NCBI GenBank assembly: GCA_026260175.1
Contig: JAKCWW010000773.1
Coordinates: forward strand, 18,346-82,345
From: Reticulitermes lucifugus
Taxonomy: Eukaryota > Arthropoda > Insecta > Blattodea > Rhinotermitidae
Length of the DNA stretch: 64,000 nt
Direction of reading: 5' to 3'
Below the pieces are notes generated by a model. That model did no database searches, was not told where the DNA came from, and saw nothing but the letters and a program-made list of their open reading frames with translations. Positions within the stretch are counted from its first letter, which is position 1; each line of letters starts with the position of its first letter. The position numbers and the translations under genes were made by a program. Below, piece after piece: positions 34,649 to 44,083 of the stretch.

Positions 34649-36858
34649 GTAGTCCCCCCGTATCTGTGGGTGATACGTTCCAAGACCTACCGCGGATGCC
34701 GGATTCTCGCACAGGTATCCGAGCAGCCACTTTTCGTCTCTCTCCTTCCCCCCCACCCTCACTCCATTTGATTCTTTATTCTTCTAATTTATTCATTTAT
34801 ATTTTTACCTTTTGCTGTTGGTTTATTTGGGATTTATTTATCTAGCTTTATCCTTATATTTTCCTCCACTGTTATTCTATTCCATATATGTTTTTCCAAC
34901 TGTCTTAGCTGTTTGCTTTCTCAGTACCCCAGTAGCTATACGTTGTTTGTATCCACCCCTCTCTCACCCTATTGGCTGTCATCACATCACACGTTTTGCT
35001 ACCCCACCGTACTTGCCAGAATCTATGTTATAGGCTTTCTTTCCTACTCGGACTCTTGACCCGTCAGGATGGGACCGATACGTTGTCCCGAAACGTCGGT
35101 AAACAATTACCACACGATGCTGTGTAATAACCCAGAAGACCACAGATTTCATTGATCATTTTGATTGTACTCATATAATTGTTAATGAGTCTCTTTGATT
35201 GTGCTCATATAATTGTTAATGGGTCACTGTTATTGTGCTAATACAATTTTCAATGGGTCACATTGATTGTGCTCATATAATTATTAATGGGTCACTTTGA
35301 TTGTGTTCATATAATTGTTAATGGGTCACTTTGAGTGTGCCCATATAATTGTTAATGGGTCACTTTGTGATTGTGCTCATACAATTATTAATTATAAATG
35401 TTGCCGAATGAAGGTAGGCATCGTAATTTCTGTGCTGAACTTTCTGTTTAGAACAGATTCTGTTCTTTCAGATCAAAGAGATCATTCGTCAAGGTGTTGA
35501 AGTTCCTGAAGGCCAGAACGACTTGCGACGGATGCAGCTAAGGGAGCTGGCTCTATTGAACGGAACTTTGAGAGAAAATGAAGGACCGCGGTGTTCAAAC
35601 TGTGGTGCATCTGATCATAAGTCATGGATGGTATGTTGTTACATGTGTTTCACTGTTGTGTTTGAATGAAATTATTATGTTCCAAATCATTAAAACCTGG
35701 TTTGATTGTTGCAGTGTCCTGACAAGCCAAATGTAACGAACAACATTGTGTGTTCAAGCTGCGGAGGGGCCGGACATATTGCCAGGGATTGTCGGCAAAA
35801 AAGGCCAGGGGCAGGGGGGCCAAATGCTACTGGTGACAAGAACAAAATTGATGAAGAGGTAACCAGAGCCCCCCCCNNNNNNNNNNNNNATATTATAGAT
35901 TTTTGATGCCATCAAAATATTGTGAAATCTTAAGAAGTAATTTGACATGAGTATTCCTGAATTACTGCTTTTGAATAATCAATTAATGTATTTGTCTCTC
36001 GGTTTCTTTTAGTACCTGTCTCTTATGGCAGAACTTGGCGAGGGTCCTCCTCCCAACAGAGACAATGACCGTGATTCTGGACAGAACAGGTTTGGACGCC
36101 GCTCGGCTTCAAGTGGTAATATGACCTTATTTGATCGTCAGATGGCTCCACGTGCCATCATGGCTCCTCCACCAAGACTTGAGCATAACATGATGCCTAC
36201 CCCACCACAGTTGATCCCAAACACTTTGCCTCCCCCTCCATGGAGTCCAGCAATGCCTCCATCAACCAAACATCCAGGATCAGACATGATGCCACCTAAC
36301 ATGAGCCATCCTCCTCCACCTTCAGCACCTCTTGCTATGCCTCCACCATGGCAGACACCAAATATTCCTCCTCCTAATTTGCTACAAGCTCCACCTCCAC
36401 CACCCCCAACCAGTCAGCCACCACCTGTTACAACTTCACAGGCAGCAATTCCACCCCTGTTGCCATGGCTACAAGCACAGAACCAGCCACCACCACCTGG
36501 ATCACAACCCCAACCACCATTAGCAACTGCACAGCAGCCACAGCCACAACCGCCACAACAACAAGGCCAGCAGCAGCAGCAGCAGCCTCCACCAGGAACT
36601 CTTCCACCCCCAGGACTACCACCATGGCAGCAGCCTCCACCCCCTGTATCATCTGCACCACCAGGGCCAGTACCACCACCCAACAGGGCCCCTCCACCGG
36701 GTATGTTCCCTTGGCATCAGAATTATATAGGAGTACCTCCACCACAGCCTGTCCAGCCACCACCTCCTCCAGGACACAATGGGCAAGGTGTTGACATCAA
36801 TACATTGGCAGGGTTGCCAAGCCTACTTGCTGCTCCACCTCCACCCCCACCAAGTTAA
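19323..36858 (+). CDS. SF1: Splicing factor 1 (branch-point binding protein), nine-exon CDS
   Basis: Binds the intron branch point with U2AF during early spliceosome assembly in the nucleus. Joined exons are 19323-19452, 24398-24532, 25190-25265, 32287-32439, 32688-32794, 33960-34126, 35472-35630, 35715-35858 and 36013-36858. They sum to 1917 bases (638 codons plus TAA), with every junction GT-AG and in phase; human SF1 has a similar length. Domains: serine/asparagine-rich N-terminus (1-43); U2AF ligand motif KKRRSRW (52-58); helix-hairpin region with the SPSP motif (115-118); KH domain with GPRG at 193-196 plus the QUA2-like segment; two CCHC zinc knuckles (297-310 and 322-335); proline-rich C-terminus (about 358-638). 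Human SF1 has one zinc knuckle. Identity is very secure; the exact 5' end (UTR introns) is not. Confidence 0.95.
20800..21054. repeat. 65-bp tandem repeat, left part of array split by piggyBac
   Basis: The anchor GGCTGATGGTCATAAGGTA lies at 20825, 20890, 20954 and 21019, giving a period of 64-65 bp. One unit contains ACTGTTAATGTTTAAG, the uninterrupted form of the transposon target. The fifth unit lies to the right of the transposon at 23953-24020. The repetitive 142-codon minus-strand frame here is an artefact of the repeat. Confidence 0.9.
21687..22760 (-). pseudogene. piggyBac transposase pseudogene (DDE_Tnp_1_7)
   Basis: Three overlapping minus-strand frames read consecutive parts of one transposase: 22760-22272 (162 codons), 22275-22045 (76) and 22052-21687 (121). 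Frame changes near 22273 and 22048 break the gene. Family landmarks are [18 protein letters not shown], holding a catalytic Asp, and [19 protein letters not shown], holding the third Asp of the DDD triad. A further acidic, Ser-rich N-terminal stretch may continue to about 22990. At least two frameshifts mean no active protein. Confidence 0.88.
23302..23317. repeat. 16-bp perfect palindrome inside piggyBac
   Basis: GGAGTACTAGTACTCC is its own reverse complement, followed by GGCCAG. A near copy (GAGTACTAGTACGCC) lies just inside the right end at about 23918-23932, and CTCCGGCCAG recurs just inside the left terminal repeat. These could be subterminal transposase-binding repeats. Confidence 0.6.
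23953..24020. repeat. 65-bp tandem repeat, right part of array
   Basis: Carries the anchor GGCTGATGGTCATAAGGTA at 23978 and the final CTTGGCAGTAATG block. In register with the units left of the transposon once the insertion is removed. Confidence 0.85.
24398..24532 (+). CDS. SF1: SF1 coding exon 2
   Basis: Acceptor ACAATTTCAG, donor GTAAGG. Codes for [20 protein letters not shown], then [20 protein letters not shown] and EAYL. KKRRSRW is the U2AF ligand motif, whose Trp inserts into the U2AF65 UHM domain in characterised SF1 proteins. Confidence 0.95.
25190..25265 (+). CDS. SF1: SF1 coding exon 3
   Basis: Acceptor ATATTTCAG, donor GTGTGC. Codes for [20 protein letters not shown] then VNPEE, the conserved helix-hairpin region. 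Enters with phase 1 and leaves with phase 2, consistent with its neighbours. Confidence 0.95.
25590..25830 (+). mobile_element. Diverged tRNA-type SINE copy A
   Basis: Contains a tRNA-like B-box region (TTGGGAGGTCTTGGGTTCAG, then ATCTTGG), a body with CTCAGGTTGGACGATGACCA, and a tail GGTGTCATTAAATAAACAGT. It aligns with 33275-33495 (TTGGGAGGTCCTGGGTTTGA through ACAGCATCATTGTAATAAAC). Lies in SF1 intron 3. Confidence 0.6.
26373..27097. mobile_element. Nonautonomous pogo/Tigger-like transposon
   Basis: Ends CAGGGTTTCCTG (26373-26384) and CAGGAAACACTG (27086-27097) are 12-bp inverted repeats with one mismatch, flanked by TA on both sides. Length is 725 bp. Just inside each end are short GGGAAA/TTTCC and CATAAG-type motifs, as in pogo-like termini. 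No transposase was recognised. Lies in SF1 intron 3. Confidence 0.65.
27875..28150 (-). mobile_element. tRNA-derived SINE, copy 1 of a second family
   Basis: The minus strand has a B box GGTTCAAATCC (28083-28093 on plus) preceded by GTGACTATGCCACAGGCTCA, which resembles the tRNA anticodon side. The body is homologous to 41635-41915, with shared GTAAAGGTGTAGCTCCACTC-like and ACTT-TGCCCTGG landmarks. In SF1 intron 3. Confidence 0.65.
30545..30860. repeat. Degenerate 60-90-bp tandem repeat
   Basis: GTGTACTCCAATTCATAATA (30549) and GTGTACTCCAATTCAGAGTG (30642), each followed by CATTTTGC-AGTTTGAA and TTCAGATG-like blocks, with further weak copies to the right. Unit length varies. The 134-codon minus-strand frame (30367-30771) is largely this repeat. 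Confidence 0.5.
31648..31687. repeat. (ACT)n microsatellite
   Basis: About twelve uninterrupted ACT triplets followed by a TC-rich stretch, in SF1 intron 3. Confidence 0.95.
32287..32439 (+). CDS. SF1: SF1 coding exon 4
   Basis: Acceptor TTATGACAG, donor GTATTA. Codes for [20 protein letters not shown], then [20 protein letters not shown] and [10 protein letters not shown]. The SPSP motif is the known phosphorylation site of SF1 in vertebrates, and the following segment leads into the KH domain. Confidence 0.95.
32688..32794 (+). CDS. SF1: SF1 coding exon 5
   Basis: Acceptor TATTTCCAG, donor GTAAGT. Codes for [20 protein letters not shown] then [19 protein letters not shown] is the KH-domain GXXG loop that contacts branch-point RNA. 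Confidence 0.95.
33275..33495 (+). mobile_element. Diverged tRNA-type SINE copy B
   Basis: Starts TTGGGAGGTCCTGGGTTTGA and ends GACAGCATCATTGTAATAAA, parallel to the copy at 25590-25830. In SF1 intron 5, immediately followed by a LINE-tail fragment. Confidence 0.55.
33490..33600 (+). mobile_element. RTE-like LINE 3' fragment
   Basis: GGCAGGCTCTTGTGAACTTG then TTTGGGTTTCGTGAG and TCCTTGATCAGCTGAGGGAC match the LINE tail at 12205-12838. Short and decayed. Confidence 0.55.
33960..34126 (+). CDS. SF1: SF1 coding exon 6
   Basis: Acceptor TGATTTCAG. Codes for [20 protein letters not shown], then [20 protein letters not shown] and [15 protein letters not shown], the second half of the KH domain. 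The donor GTAAGA at 34127 is chosen because it joins VDR to IKEIIRQG, matching the family; the frame itself stays open to 34150. Confidence 0.93.
34617..34647. repeat. (AT)n(AC)n microsatellite
   Basis: Alternating AT for about 18 bp, then ACACACACACAC, in SF1 intron 6. Confidence 0.9.
34648..34740 (+). mobile_element. pogo/Tigger-like transposon end
   Basis: CAGTAGTCCCCCCGTATCTG then TGGGTGATACGTTCCAAGAC and CGCGGATGCC resemble the terminal repeat of Tigger-type (TcMar) elements. The partner end was not identified, so this is a fragment. Confidence 0.45.
35062..35102 (+). ncRNA. Degenerate hammerhead-like motif
   Basis: GTCAGGATGGGAC, a nine-base loop, GTCCC, then GAAACGTCGGTAAAC. The stem II hairpin (GGGAC/GTCCC) and GAAA-UA elements are intact, but the expected CUGANGA reads GUCAGGA and no stem I is evident. 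Inactive relic, in SF1 intron 6. Confidence 0.3.
35150..35396. repeat. 34-bp tandem array in SF1 intron 6
   Basis: Seven copies of a TCATATAATTGTTAATGGGT unit anchored at 35171, 35205, 35239, 35273, 35307, 35341 and 35377. The period is exactly 34 bp except the last (36). It ends about 75 bp before SF1 exon 7, so copy-number change could affect that acceptor region. Confidence 0.92.
35472..35630 (+). CDS. SF1: SF1 coding exon 7
   Basis: Acceptor CTGTTCTTTCAG, donor GTATGT. Codes for [20 protein letters not shown], then [20 protein letters not shown], then [13 protein letters not shown]. The last part is the first three ligands of a CCHC zinc knuckle whose final Cys is the first codon of exon 8. 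Confidence 0.95.
35715..35858 (+). CDS. SF1: SF1 coding exon 8
   Basis: Acceptor TTGTTGCAG, donor GTAACC. Codes for [10 protein letters not shown], then [20 protein letters not shown] (second zinc knuckle, C-X2-C-X4-H-X4-C), then a Gly-rich linker and NKIDEE. Confidence 0.95.
35877..35889. other. Assembly gap
   Basis: Thirteen unknown bases after a C run, in SF1 intron 8 just downstream of the donor. The coding sequence is not affected. Confidence 0.99.
36013..36858 (+). CDS. SF1: SF1 coding exon 9 (proline-rich C-terminus)
   Basis: Acceptor GGTTTCTTTTAG. Starts [20 protein letters not shown], the conserved junction to the C-terminal domain, followed by about 260 residues dominated by Pro with PPW and [10 protein letters not shown] motifs and a glutamine run near 36570. 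Stop TAA at 36856-36858. Long antisense frames here are by-products of the proline codons. Confidence 0.95.
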   Translation, partial: YLSLMAELGEGPPPNRDNDRDSGQNRFGRRSASSGNMTLFDRQMAPRAIMAPPPRLEHNMMPTPPQLIPNTLPPPPWSPAMPPSTKHPGSDMMPPNMSHPPPPSAPLAMPPPWQTPNIPPPNLLQAPPPPPPTSQPPPVTTSQAAIPPLLPWLQAQNQPPPPGSQPQPPLATAQQPQPQPPQQQGQQQQQQPPPGTLPPPGLPPWQQPPPPVSSAPPGPVPPPNRAPPPGMFPWHQNYIGVPPPQPVQPPPPPGHNGQGVDINTLAGLPSLLAAPPPPPPS

Positions 36859-37869
36859 TCCTATACCCACTAATATTTCACTCTCGTGACTCAAATAGTG
36901 TCTGTAGTTATACATTTTGGAATACATAGAAGAAACTGGTTTATTGCAAGCCTGCAGTAGCCAGGTATATTAATGCACTGTATTGTTACACATAAATAGC
37001 TAAGTGTAGTGGAAGTTACGATTACGAATACTGTATTTATCTTGTGAACTGTATTCTCAGAGTTATGTTAAATATGATATGCATTACTAGGGTGTGGATG
37101 TTTGACAGTTCTTTATTTATATATACATTTTACTTCTAGTAATAGAGTTTTTGGACCATTGCTGAAGGATTGTGTTTATTACACTTAGGATACTGTGTTT
37201 TTGGACTTTGTGACTCATTTTGTATTGCAAATGGAACTTGACATTTCAAAAACTGGATGTATATCTGTCCCCAGGGTACAGAGTTGCTAGCTGAGTTGGG
37301 TCTGTTAGAAAAGGCTAATCTCAGTCCCTTGTCCAGTGATTGAGGTTAGCTGTATTTAATGGATCCAACTGATTATGTACCTCCTACCTTTTTACCTGAA
37401 GAAGGAAACAAATGATGTTTCTGAAAAGTTGTGTTCTAGAAAGAATATTAGACAGTGGAAAAATTTCATGAACCCAGTACCATGTTGCTGAAGATACAGT
37501 TGTGGGGTACTTCATGTTCTTACAGAGGAATTCTTGATGGCATATGATGAACGTGTTGCCTGCGTTACTTGGTGTAAGTGTAGAATGAACACATACATTA
37601 CTGTATTTACACTCCGTTGTCATCCTCACGTAATGGTTGCACACCAGTTTTGTGGTACAGTAGTATGCCACAGTGTGTTAGATCAGTTTACATGCTTTTA
37701 ATTATTGCGAGGTGAATCAAGTTGTGACTGCCAGATGTGACTGTGGTGGTCTTTTAAGTGTTAAATGTAAGGTTATGTCATGTACAAATGTATATGTAAG
37801 TGTGTTAAAGAACAAGAATTGCGTACATAACTTCGGTGACAGAAGTTACTGGAAAGTAAATTCTTGTAT
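36859..37869. other. SF1 3' UTR and downstream sequence
   Basis: AT-rich and non-coding. The SF1 3' UTR must start here, but no clear AATAAA lies within the first kilobase, so the poly(A) site is undetermined. Confidence 0.4.
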
Positions 37870-38110
37870 AATGAAGAGGGGATGAAAGGATAATATTAAG
37901 ATGGATCATAAGGAGGTACCTTGAGGAGAAGGAACTGATTCAGAACTGTGTCCAGTTGTTGGCTGTGGTTTTGGTACTGTCTTAGCCTTCAGGTTCTGCT
38001 GGCTAATTAGCGAGGTGGATCACAAGGAATAGGTGGTGGTCAGTGGCTCAGGATTGTGTCCATTGGGGGGCTTTGGTATTGCTAGTACCACTGCCCAAGA
38101 GTGAGCTAGT
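37870..38110 (+). mobile_element. RTE-like LINE 3' fragments
   Basis: Two partial copies of the LINE tail: GAAAGGATAATATTAAGATG onward, and GTGGCTCAGGATTGTGTCCA onward. Both decayed. Confidence 0.45.
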
Positions 38111-38984
38111 ACTAAAAAAACCAACCTATGCTATGAAAGGTGAAGATAGCTGAATTACTAATGCGACTGGCAGAAATTCATGATTGGAGCAGGAGTTTTT
38201 CTCTTTGCTGCCTAGTCCCAAATAGTTATTGGGCCCATCAAGCTTCTTTTCACATGATCAAGTTCTGAATACTGGCATGCTTGCAGCTTGCTTCAGCTTA
38301 ATATGTGTACCATCATGGTGGGCTGCTTAGGCAGGGGAAACTTGTCCATGATAAAAGTCACATGGTTGTAAAATATGTAGCAGCACTTCTTTTCATGCTG
38401 TATTTTGTACAAATTGTGTATTGCAGTATGTTAATTACAGTGAACTGGTTCTGCATTGCTCTTGTGAACTGCATTTTCAGTTATGTCAACCTGTTTTCCT
38501 GTTCCCATCTGCCACCAGCTTAAAAATGTAATTTATGATCGTGTGCTGAGGGTTATACCTTTGCTATTGAAACTGCCATTTCTTCTGGTCGTGTATAGGA
38601 GCATCAGATGTGAAGAGTTGTTTCTCATATATCCATTCCTCTCTTCCCCCCCTGCCGCAAAATGGTAGGTGATAGGAGTGAGTTTGGAAATTCAGATGAT
38701 GGAAAGGGTTAAAAGTAGTATTGAATTAAAAGGGTGGAGAAATGCTGAATTATCAGCACGCACATTATTGGGTCTGAATGAACAACCCTGATATTATTGT
38801 CTGAAAATTAACTGTGTGTGTCAAAAGTAAATCTCCATCTTTGAATATTGTTTGTAATGTGGTATCTGCTTAAAGAGAGTTGAAAATATTTTTATCACTA
38901 GCTGTGATGCCACAAGGCTTTGGCAATGGATATGTTAAATAATGATGTACCTTAAAATGGTAGATATGTATGTATGGGAGAAGG

Positions 38985-39065
38985 TAGTGTTAAAATGCAT
39001 CTTAGAGAAGCAGTGTGGGAAGGTCCGGATCTGATTCAGCTTGGTCAGGATAGGATCTATTGCTG
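38985..39065 (+). mobile_element. RTE-like LINE 3' fragment
   Basis: TTAAAATGCATCTTAGAGAA then GGTCAGGATAGGATCTATTG match the LINE tail (ILK-DL and LAQDR segment). Confidence 0.45.
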
Positions 39066-39109
39066 AGCTCACCTGAACATAGTAATAAACCTTGTTGGGG
39101 CCCATAAAA

Positions 39110-39245
39110 ACAGAGAATTTCTTTCTGAGATTTGGGAATCTCGCAGCAGCGACCGTGCAGACAGCTGTTTCTCGATTTTTTGCAATGTAATCTGGTACCA
39201 GACTGTACACTGTCATGTGCCAGAAGACAGCAGTCTTAGGGAATT
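39110..39245 (-). repeat. FWDVTPCSLV-type dispersed repeat copy
   Basis: The minus strand reads PKTAVFWHMTVYSLVPDYIA, the family core. Decayed, with an additional unrelated C-terminal reading. Confidence 0.5.
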
Positions 39246-41634
39246 TTTTTGGTTCTTGATCGAGTGAGTATAAATTTTGCCATATAGGGGATAGGTCAGT
39301 CTGTTGTGAGAACATTCTGGATTGGAAACACATTCATTCTGGTACGTACTTTTCTCAATACTGCCTCCTGTGACAACAGGCCGCCCCCCCAATTCAGGTC
39401 CCTTATTAATATCCATCTTGTACAGACATCGGTGATATGTTTCCATGTGTAAACCAGTATTGACTTCCATGGAAATTTGTCATACTCCAATTTTGATTTT
39501 CTAGAATCTGCAGTAAAGAGAGAGACTGTTAAGTCTGTATGTAGGTACAGCAGTTATTACTGTAGTATTTTGCTATTTGTTTTGATGATGCCTTCCTCAG
39601 TGGCGAGTGGGATGAAGCAGACATGCAAGGCAGTTCATGTGTTTGCTATATTAATGATGCAGAAGCTGAGTTTGTAGTGTCACTTGTATGCCTGTTAAAT
39701 GGGTGAGGTGTAAACATATGTAAATTATGATTATCATATCTCCTTGCATGTAATGTGCTTGGTTTGTGATTTAAGTCAAGCTTCATTTTCGTAGTTACAA
39801 TTTGTGATTGACCCAGGTTACCATAATGACGATAGACAACCATAGTAGCAGTGAAGCTTGGGTGTGCTGTGAGTCATGCCGAGGTTTTCATGGTTGTGTT
39901 AGAACTTTTGGTTTGTGAGAAACTTCTGAACCTGGAACAGAATGAAAGAATGTCAGCCAACTCATGCATGTGCATAGTAGCATGTCTGTTATGCCATCTT
40001 CAGTATCAGCAGTTTTCTTTTTTGTCCTACTGTGTAAACTTTGTAATTGCTCTTGAGGCAATGAATGCTTATGAAAAATGCATGTGTTTACCACTGTTGT
40101 TTGTGGTAGAGTACAGGACAGTGTTATTTGTGGGTCATGGCATATCACCATAGGAGACACTAGCCTTTCAGTGATGCTAGTGTTTAAATTGCAACTACTG
40201 CCTAGGACAGAAGGCTTTTTAATTTATAGTACTGTAAATGCATTCATTACTGTACTGTGCACTGAGGCCAGGAGCATGTGCAGTACACTAAGACTGGCAT
40301 AGAAGGGTTGACATAATGAATCCGAATGAAAATAAAGTCAGCATAATTGTAAGCATAAATTCTGCATTACTTGCATGAGAGTGTCACTTATGCACCCTGC
40401 TAAAACACTGGTATAGCCATCTTAGTAATGAATGACCTTGCTTAGGTCTGCTGGCAGGATACATGAGTTGTGAGATCTGTTTGATGTAGAAACAATGTTT
40501 CTGCCTTTTACATTCATCAGGGTTGTGATTGTTCATTACTATCATTGATATATGAGGTAGCAATATATACGACTCCATAATTTTGTCGTATAAAATGCCA
40601 AACACCAATTTATCACTTTGTTTGACAGATTGCTAATGACCCGAACATTTCCAAATTCTTTTTTTTTTTTAGTTGTGTTAATGATTGAGCAATATCACTG
40701 GCAAAATTGTTTTAGATAATTAAGTAAACATACATTAGGGAAGTAGAGTCACATATTTTTAAATGTGGTGAAAGATGCCCTGGATTAGCGCATGAATATT
40801 ATGTTACCCCCATCATATGCCAGGGCCATTTCTACTAATACGTATATTTCTTAAGTATTTCATTATTCAGACACTGCTCAAATTAGACTTTCAGAAGTGA
40901 AAATGTTGGCCATAGATTTCATAAACTAAATTTTATTCTGACAGCATGATCCAAACAGATGTGTGTAGCTCATTACTGCACTTCCATGCTGAAATTAACT
41001 AGTAGTTGGGTTTCATTTTACCCACCAAATCTCTAAAATTTGATAGTGCAGTATACATTCAAGAACAGGAAATGCTGATGAATAAATATTGCCTGAGAGG
41101 TGTGAGTAATCTGCTGTGTTTTGTTCTTAATGTGATACATATGCATCTGGCATTGATTTCATATTGCATCCTTATTTCAGCTTGGGGTTTATGAATCCCA
41201 TTCTGTGATGATTCTGTACAAATATTTAGTACACGAATAATTTCTGTATATTTTCATAAAGATCGATATAGTGTGTAGGCCACAGGGTAAATGACTGCGG
41301 AATTTATCCCCCGTCTCTCTCCTGCCAGAGGCAGTTTTTCATTTCTCCACAGTGTGCAGGCCAGCTCTGCTATCTTACAGATACTCGGCAGCACTTTTCC
41401 TTTTGGGCAGGTAACATGGCTGCATGTTGAACTGGCCACCCCCCCCCCTCCATGTGGTGCTGCTTGTACTTCAGTTACCCCATAGACGTTACAGGTGCTT
41501 CAGGACAAGGACAGCTTTGTAAAAATCCTTGAACTTAAGTTCATGAAGAGGTTTCCATAAGTAGAAGCCAGTTTCCATAGTGAAAATGATATAACAGTGT
41601 GTTTCATTTCTTATTACAGACCCAGTAAAGGTAA
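39246..41634. other. Intergenic stretch, nothing assignable
   Basis: AT-rich. Several short open frames (up to 100 codons at 39851) show no recognisable domain and no convincing splice context. Confidence 0.3.
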
Positions 41635-41915
41635 AGTCATCCATGTGCAAGCTTTGAAGACATAAGGGGGAATGGAGGTATTGCTCCACACACTTTTAAA
41701 CTTGACACTAGATAGGGGTAAGTGGTCAGCTTCATGCCCTGGCCTCTACTCCCAGGAAAGACTCGCGTCCATATCCATACAGTAGAAGACTGGGAGGGCC
41801 CCATAGTTGGTCTTGATGTTATGGAGCAGGGAGAAGTCTCACCACTGTCAGGAGTTGACCGCAAGTCTTTGGTTATACAGGCCCTAGCATGGTCACTGTA
41901 CTAGCTACACTAACC
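41635..41915 (-). mobile_element. tRNA-derived SINE, copy 2 of the second family
   Basis: Homologous to 27875-28150. Minus-strand landmarks are AGTGACCATGCTAGGGCCTG, then GGTCAACTCC (B-box position). Both copies share the body GTAAGTGGTCAGCTTCATGC / ATGGCCAACTTTATGTC. Confidence 0.65.
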
Positions 41916-42465
41916 CTGCTCCTTTATTATTGGCCCAGCATACGGTCTTTTCTGCTTACAAAGATTTTAAGTTCTTGCATTCGTTCATTAATAATTGCTG
42001 AGTTATATGAACTTCATGTTTGCCATAAAGATGTAAGATTATATTGTAAGAGCTCTGGAGGTGAACAGTTGACTTGGTAATGAAATTTTGTCTTAATTAT
42101 GAAAGTAATAAAACAGTGATTGGATGCACGAGATTTGATTTGCTCACAGCAATGATTATTAAGATTTGTCTTCTGGCATGTGTAGTCTGCTAGGTGTTTA
42201 CCAGCATTTTGGAGAATCATTGGTAACCATCTGCTACACTACACAGTGTCATATCACAGGTCATAGTCTTAAAGGATGGGAATGTGTACTCAGTGCATGT
42301 ATTTTAATTATTATTTGCAGTTTTATGTATATCATTGCATGATCTGCATTTATTGTTGACTAGAATATGTCTCTGAAATATGTTGAACTAGCTTCAGCAG
42401 TCTTTGTTTACCTTCTGGGTATATTCTGTCACCATTCATATGACATGATTTTTAATTCTTGAATG

Positions 42466-42485
42466 TGTGTGTGTGTGTGTGTGTA
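42466..42485. repeat. (GT)n microsatellite
   Basis: About ten GT dinucleotides. Confidence 0.9.
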
Positions 42486-42959
42486 TATTGAATCTTACTA
42501 AACTTCATTATGTGTGCAATAAAACTTAACGGATAATCAAAATGAACTAGTATTTAAATGTGCATGTCTTTTATGCAACAGAAAGCAAATTAGTATATAT
42601 GCATGTCTTTGCTTCAACAGAAATGAAAGCATATTAATATGAATAGTCTGTCACACTGTAGGTACTGAGTTTGTATTTTTATTTACATTCCTATTTCTTA
42701 GATCCATCTTCCACCATACACAGATTGAATAGGAAATTGGTCATAGTTAAGGTACGGATGCAAATAGCATGTGTCCAATAATAACAAGACAGGTTACAAA
42801 GAAACACAACACAAACAATGTAACAAATGAGAAATGGAATAGTAATAATTATAAATAGCACACCCACATTATATATCCACACAGTAAATGTTCAATAATA
42901 CAAAGAATAGCAGTCCATTGTCTGTAGTTAGGTATAGTAACAATACATCTAAAATTAGT

Positions 42960-43256
42960 TCATAGTTAGTTAGTTAATACTCTTCGCTCCCTGTGGAGCA
43001 TAGGGCCTCGAAATGAGGCTGATATCGAGGTTTCTGTAGTGGTACTATTTTTTATGAGAGTGAAGTTGCTAGCCTCATGTCTCAACCCCCAACCTGGAGG
43101 ACCAGGGTGTTCCTCTTAGTCTGTCTCCTACCCCTCGACCAATCCGGCTTGGGTGACCCTNNNNGTAGCAATGCTACCGCCGGCATAGCTCTTGGGGTCA
43201 AAGGAGTGCACAAGCCCTCTCACCACAAGGTGGGAACACCGTCAAGAGGGAAAATT
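42960..43256. repeat. Unclassified GC-richer interspersed repeat
   Basis: TCGCTCCCTGTGGAGCATAG and GGGCCTCG at the left, and CCGGCATAGCTCTTGGGGTC followed by CCTCTCACCACAAGGTGGGA at the right, with four unknown bases at 43161-43164. These blocks are familiar from dispersed arthropod repeats, but the class is unknown. It abuts the 3' side of the LINE at 43298-44083. Confidence 0.5.
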
Positions 43257-43297
43257 GGTTCATACATCAGAAAATTTATACATAATTAAATATATTA

Positions 43298-44083
43298 TTA
43301 GTTAACAATGCGTGAAATAGGCAAGAACTCGTCAACAGAATAAAAAACATTAATTGCAAGATACCTTCGTAGATCATTCCAAAACCTGGATGTATTATTT
43401 TGGAGATGAACTATATTAGAAGGTAGTGCATTAAATACTTTTATTGACGAATAAAGTACACCTTTCTGAATAGCAGAAAGTTTCACAGATTGTATATGAA
43501 GTTTATTTTTCTGCCTCGTGTTTATACCATGAAGTGTGTAATTAGTCTGATAGATATCTGGGTTTCCTACTACAAACATCACCATGGCATAAATATACAT
43601 ACTAGGTACAGTGAGTATGTCTAACTTCTTGAAAGCCTCCCTACAGGAGCTCCTATGTCCTAGTCCCAGCATAATCCTTACAACCCTTTTTTGGATCAAG
43701 AATACATTTTGCATTGATGCTGAAGTACCCCAAAAAATAATTCCATAACTGACTATAGAATGGAAATATGCGGAACAAAGCATTCGTAATGTTTTTAGAT
43801 TAAGTGTATAAGATAGTTTCCTCATCATGTAACAGACAAAGCTCAGCCTTTTGGACAGTTCTTCTGAGTGCAATTTCCAATTTAGGTGACTGTCTATTTG
43901 TAGAACTAAGAATCTAACGGATTCAGCAACTGTAAGAAGTTGACCATCATATGTAGTGCTTAAGGGATAAGTAGGTGATTGAGAGGGAATAAATTTAACC
44001 ATATTTGTCTTATTTAGATCTAGGATTAACTGATTTTTTTTAAACCAATTGGAAATGCAAGTTAGTATGGAATTTAAACCCAA
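43298..44083 (-). mobile_element. Jockey/CR1-like LINE, reverse transcriptase C-terminus
   Basis: A 261-codon open frame matching the C-terminal thumb and tail of non-LTR reverse transcriptases: KTNMVKFIPSQ, then SVRFLVLQIDSHLNWKLHSE, YFHSIVSYGIIFWG, IQKRVVRIMLGLGHRSSCRE, HGINTRQKNKLH, and FYSVDEFL at the end. The catalytic YxDD part lies upstream and is absent, so the copy is 5' truncated. The intact tail suggests a fairly recent insertion. Confidence 0.88.

Noticed and set aside
35150-35396. CRISPR-like regularly spaced repeat
   Set aside because: Units are directly abutting 34-bp tandem copies without unique spacers, in an intron of a eukaryotic gene.
36414-36763. Gly-rich and Val-rich antisense frames (89 and 111 codons)
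   Set aside because: Antisense by-products of the CCN-rich proline codons of SF1 exon 9.
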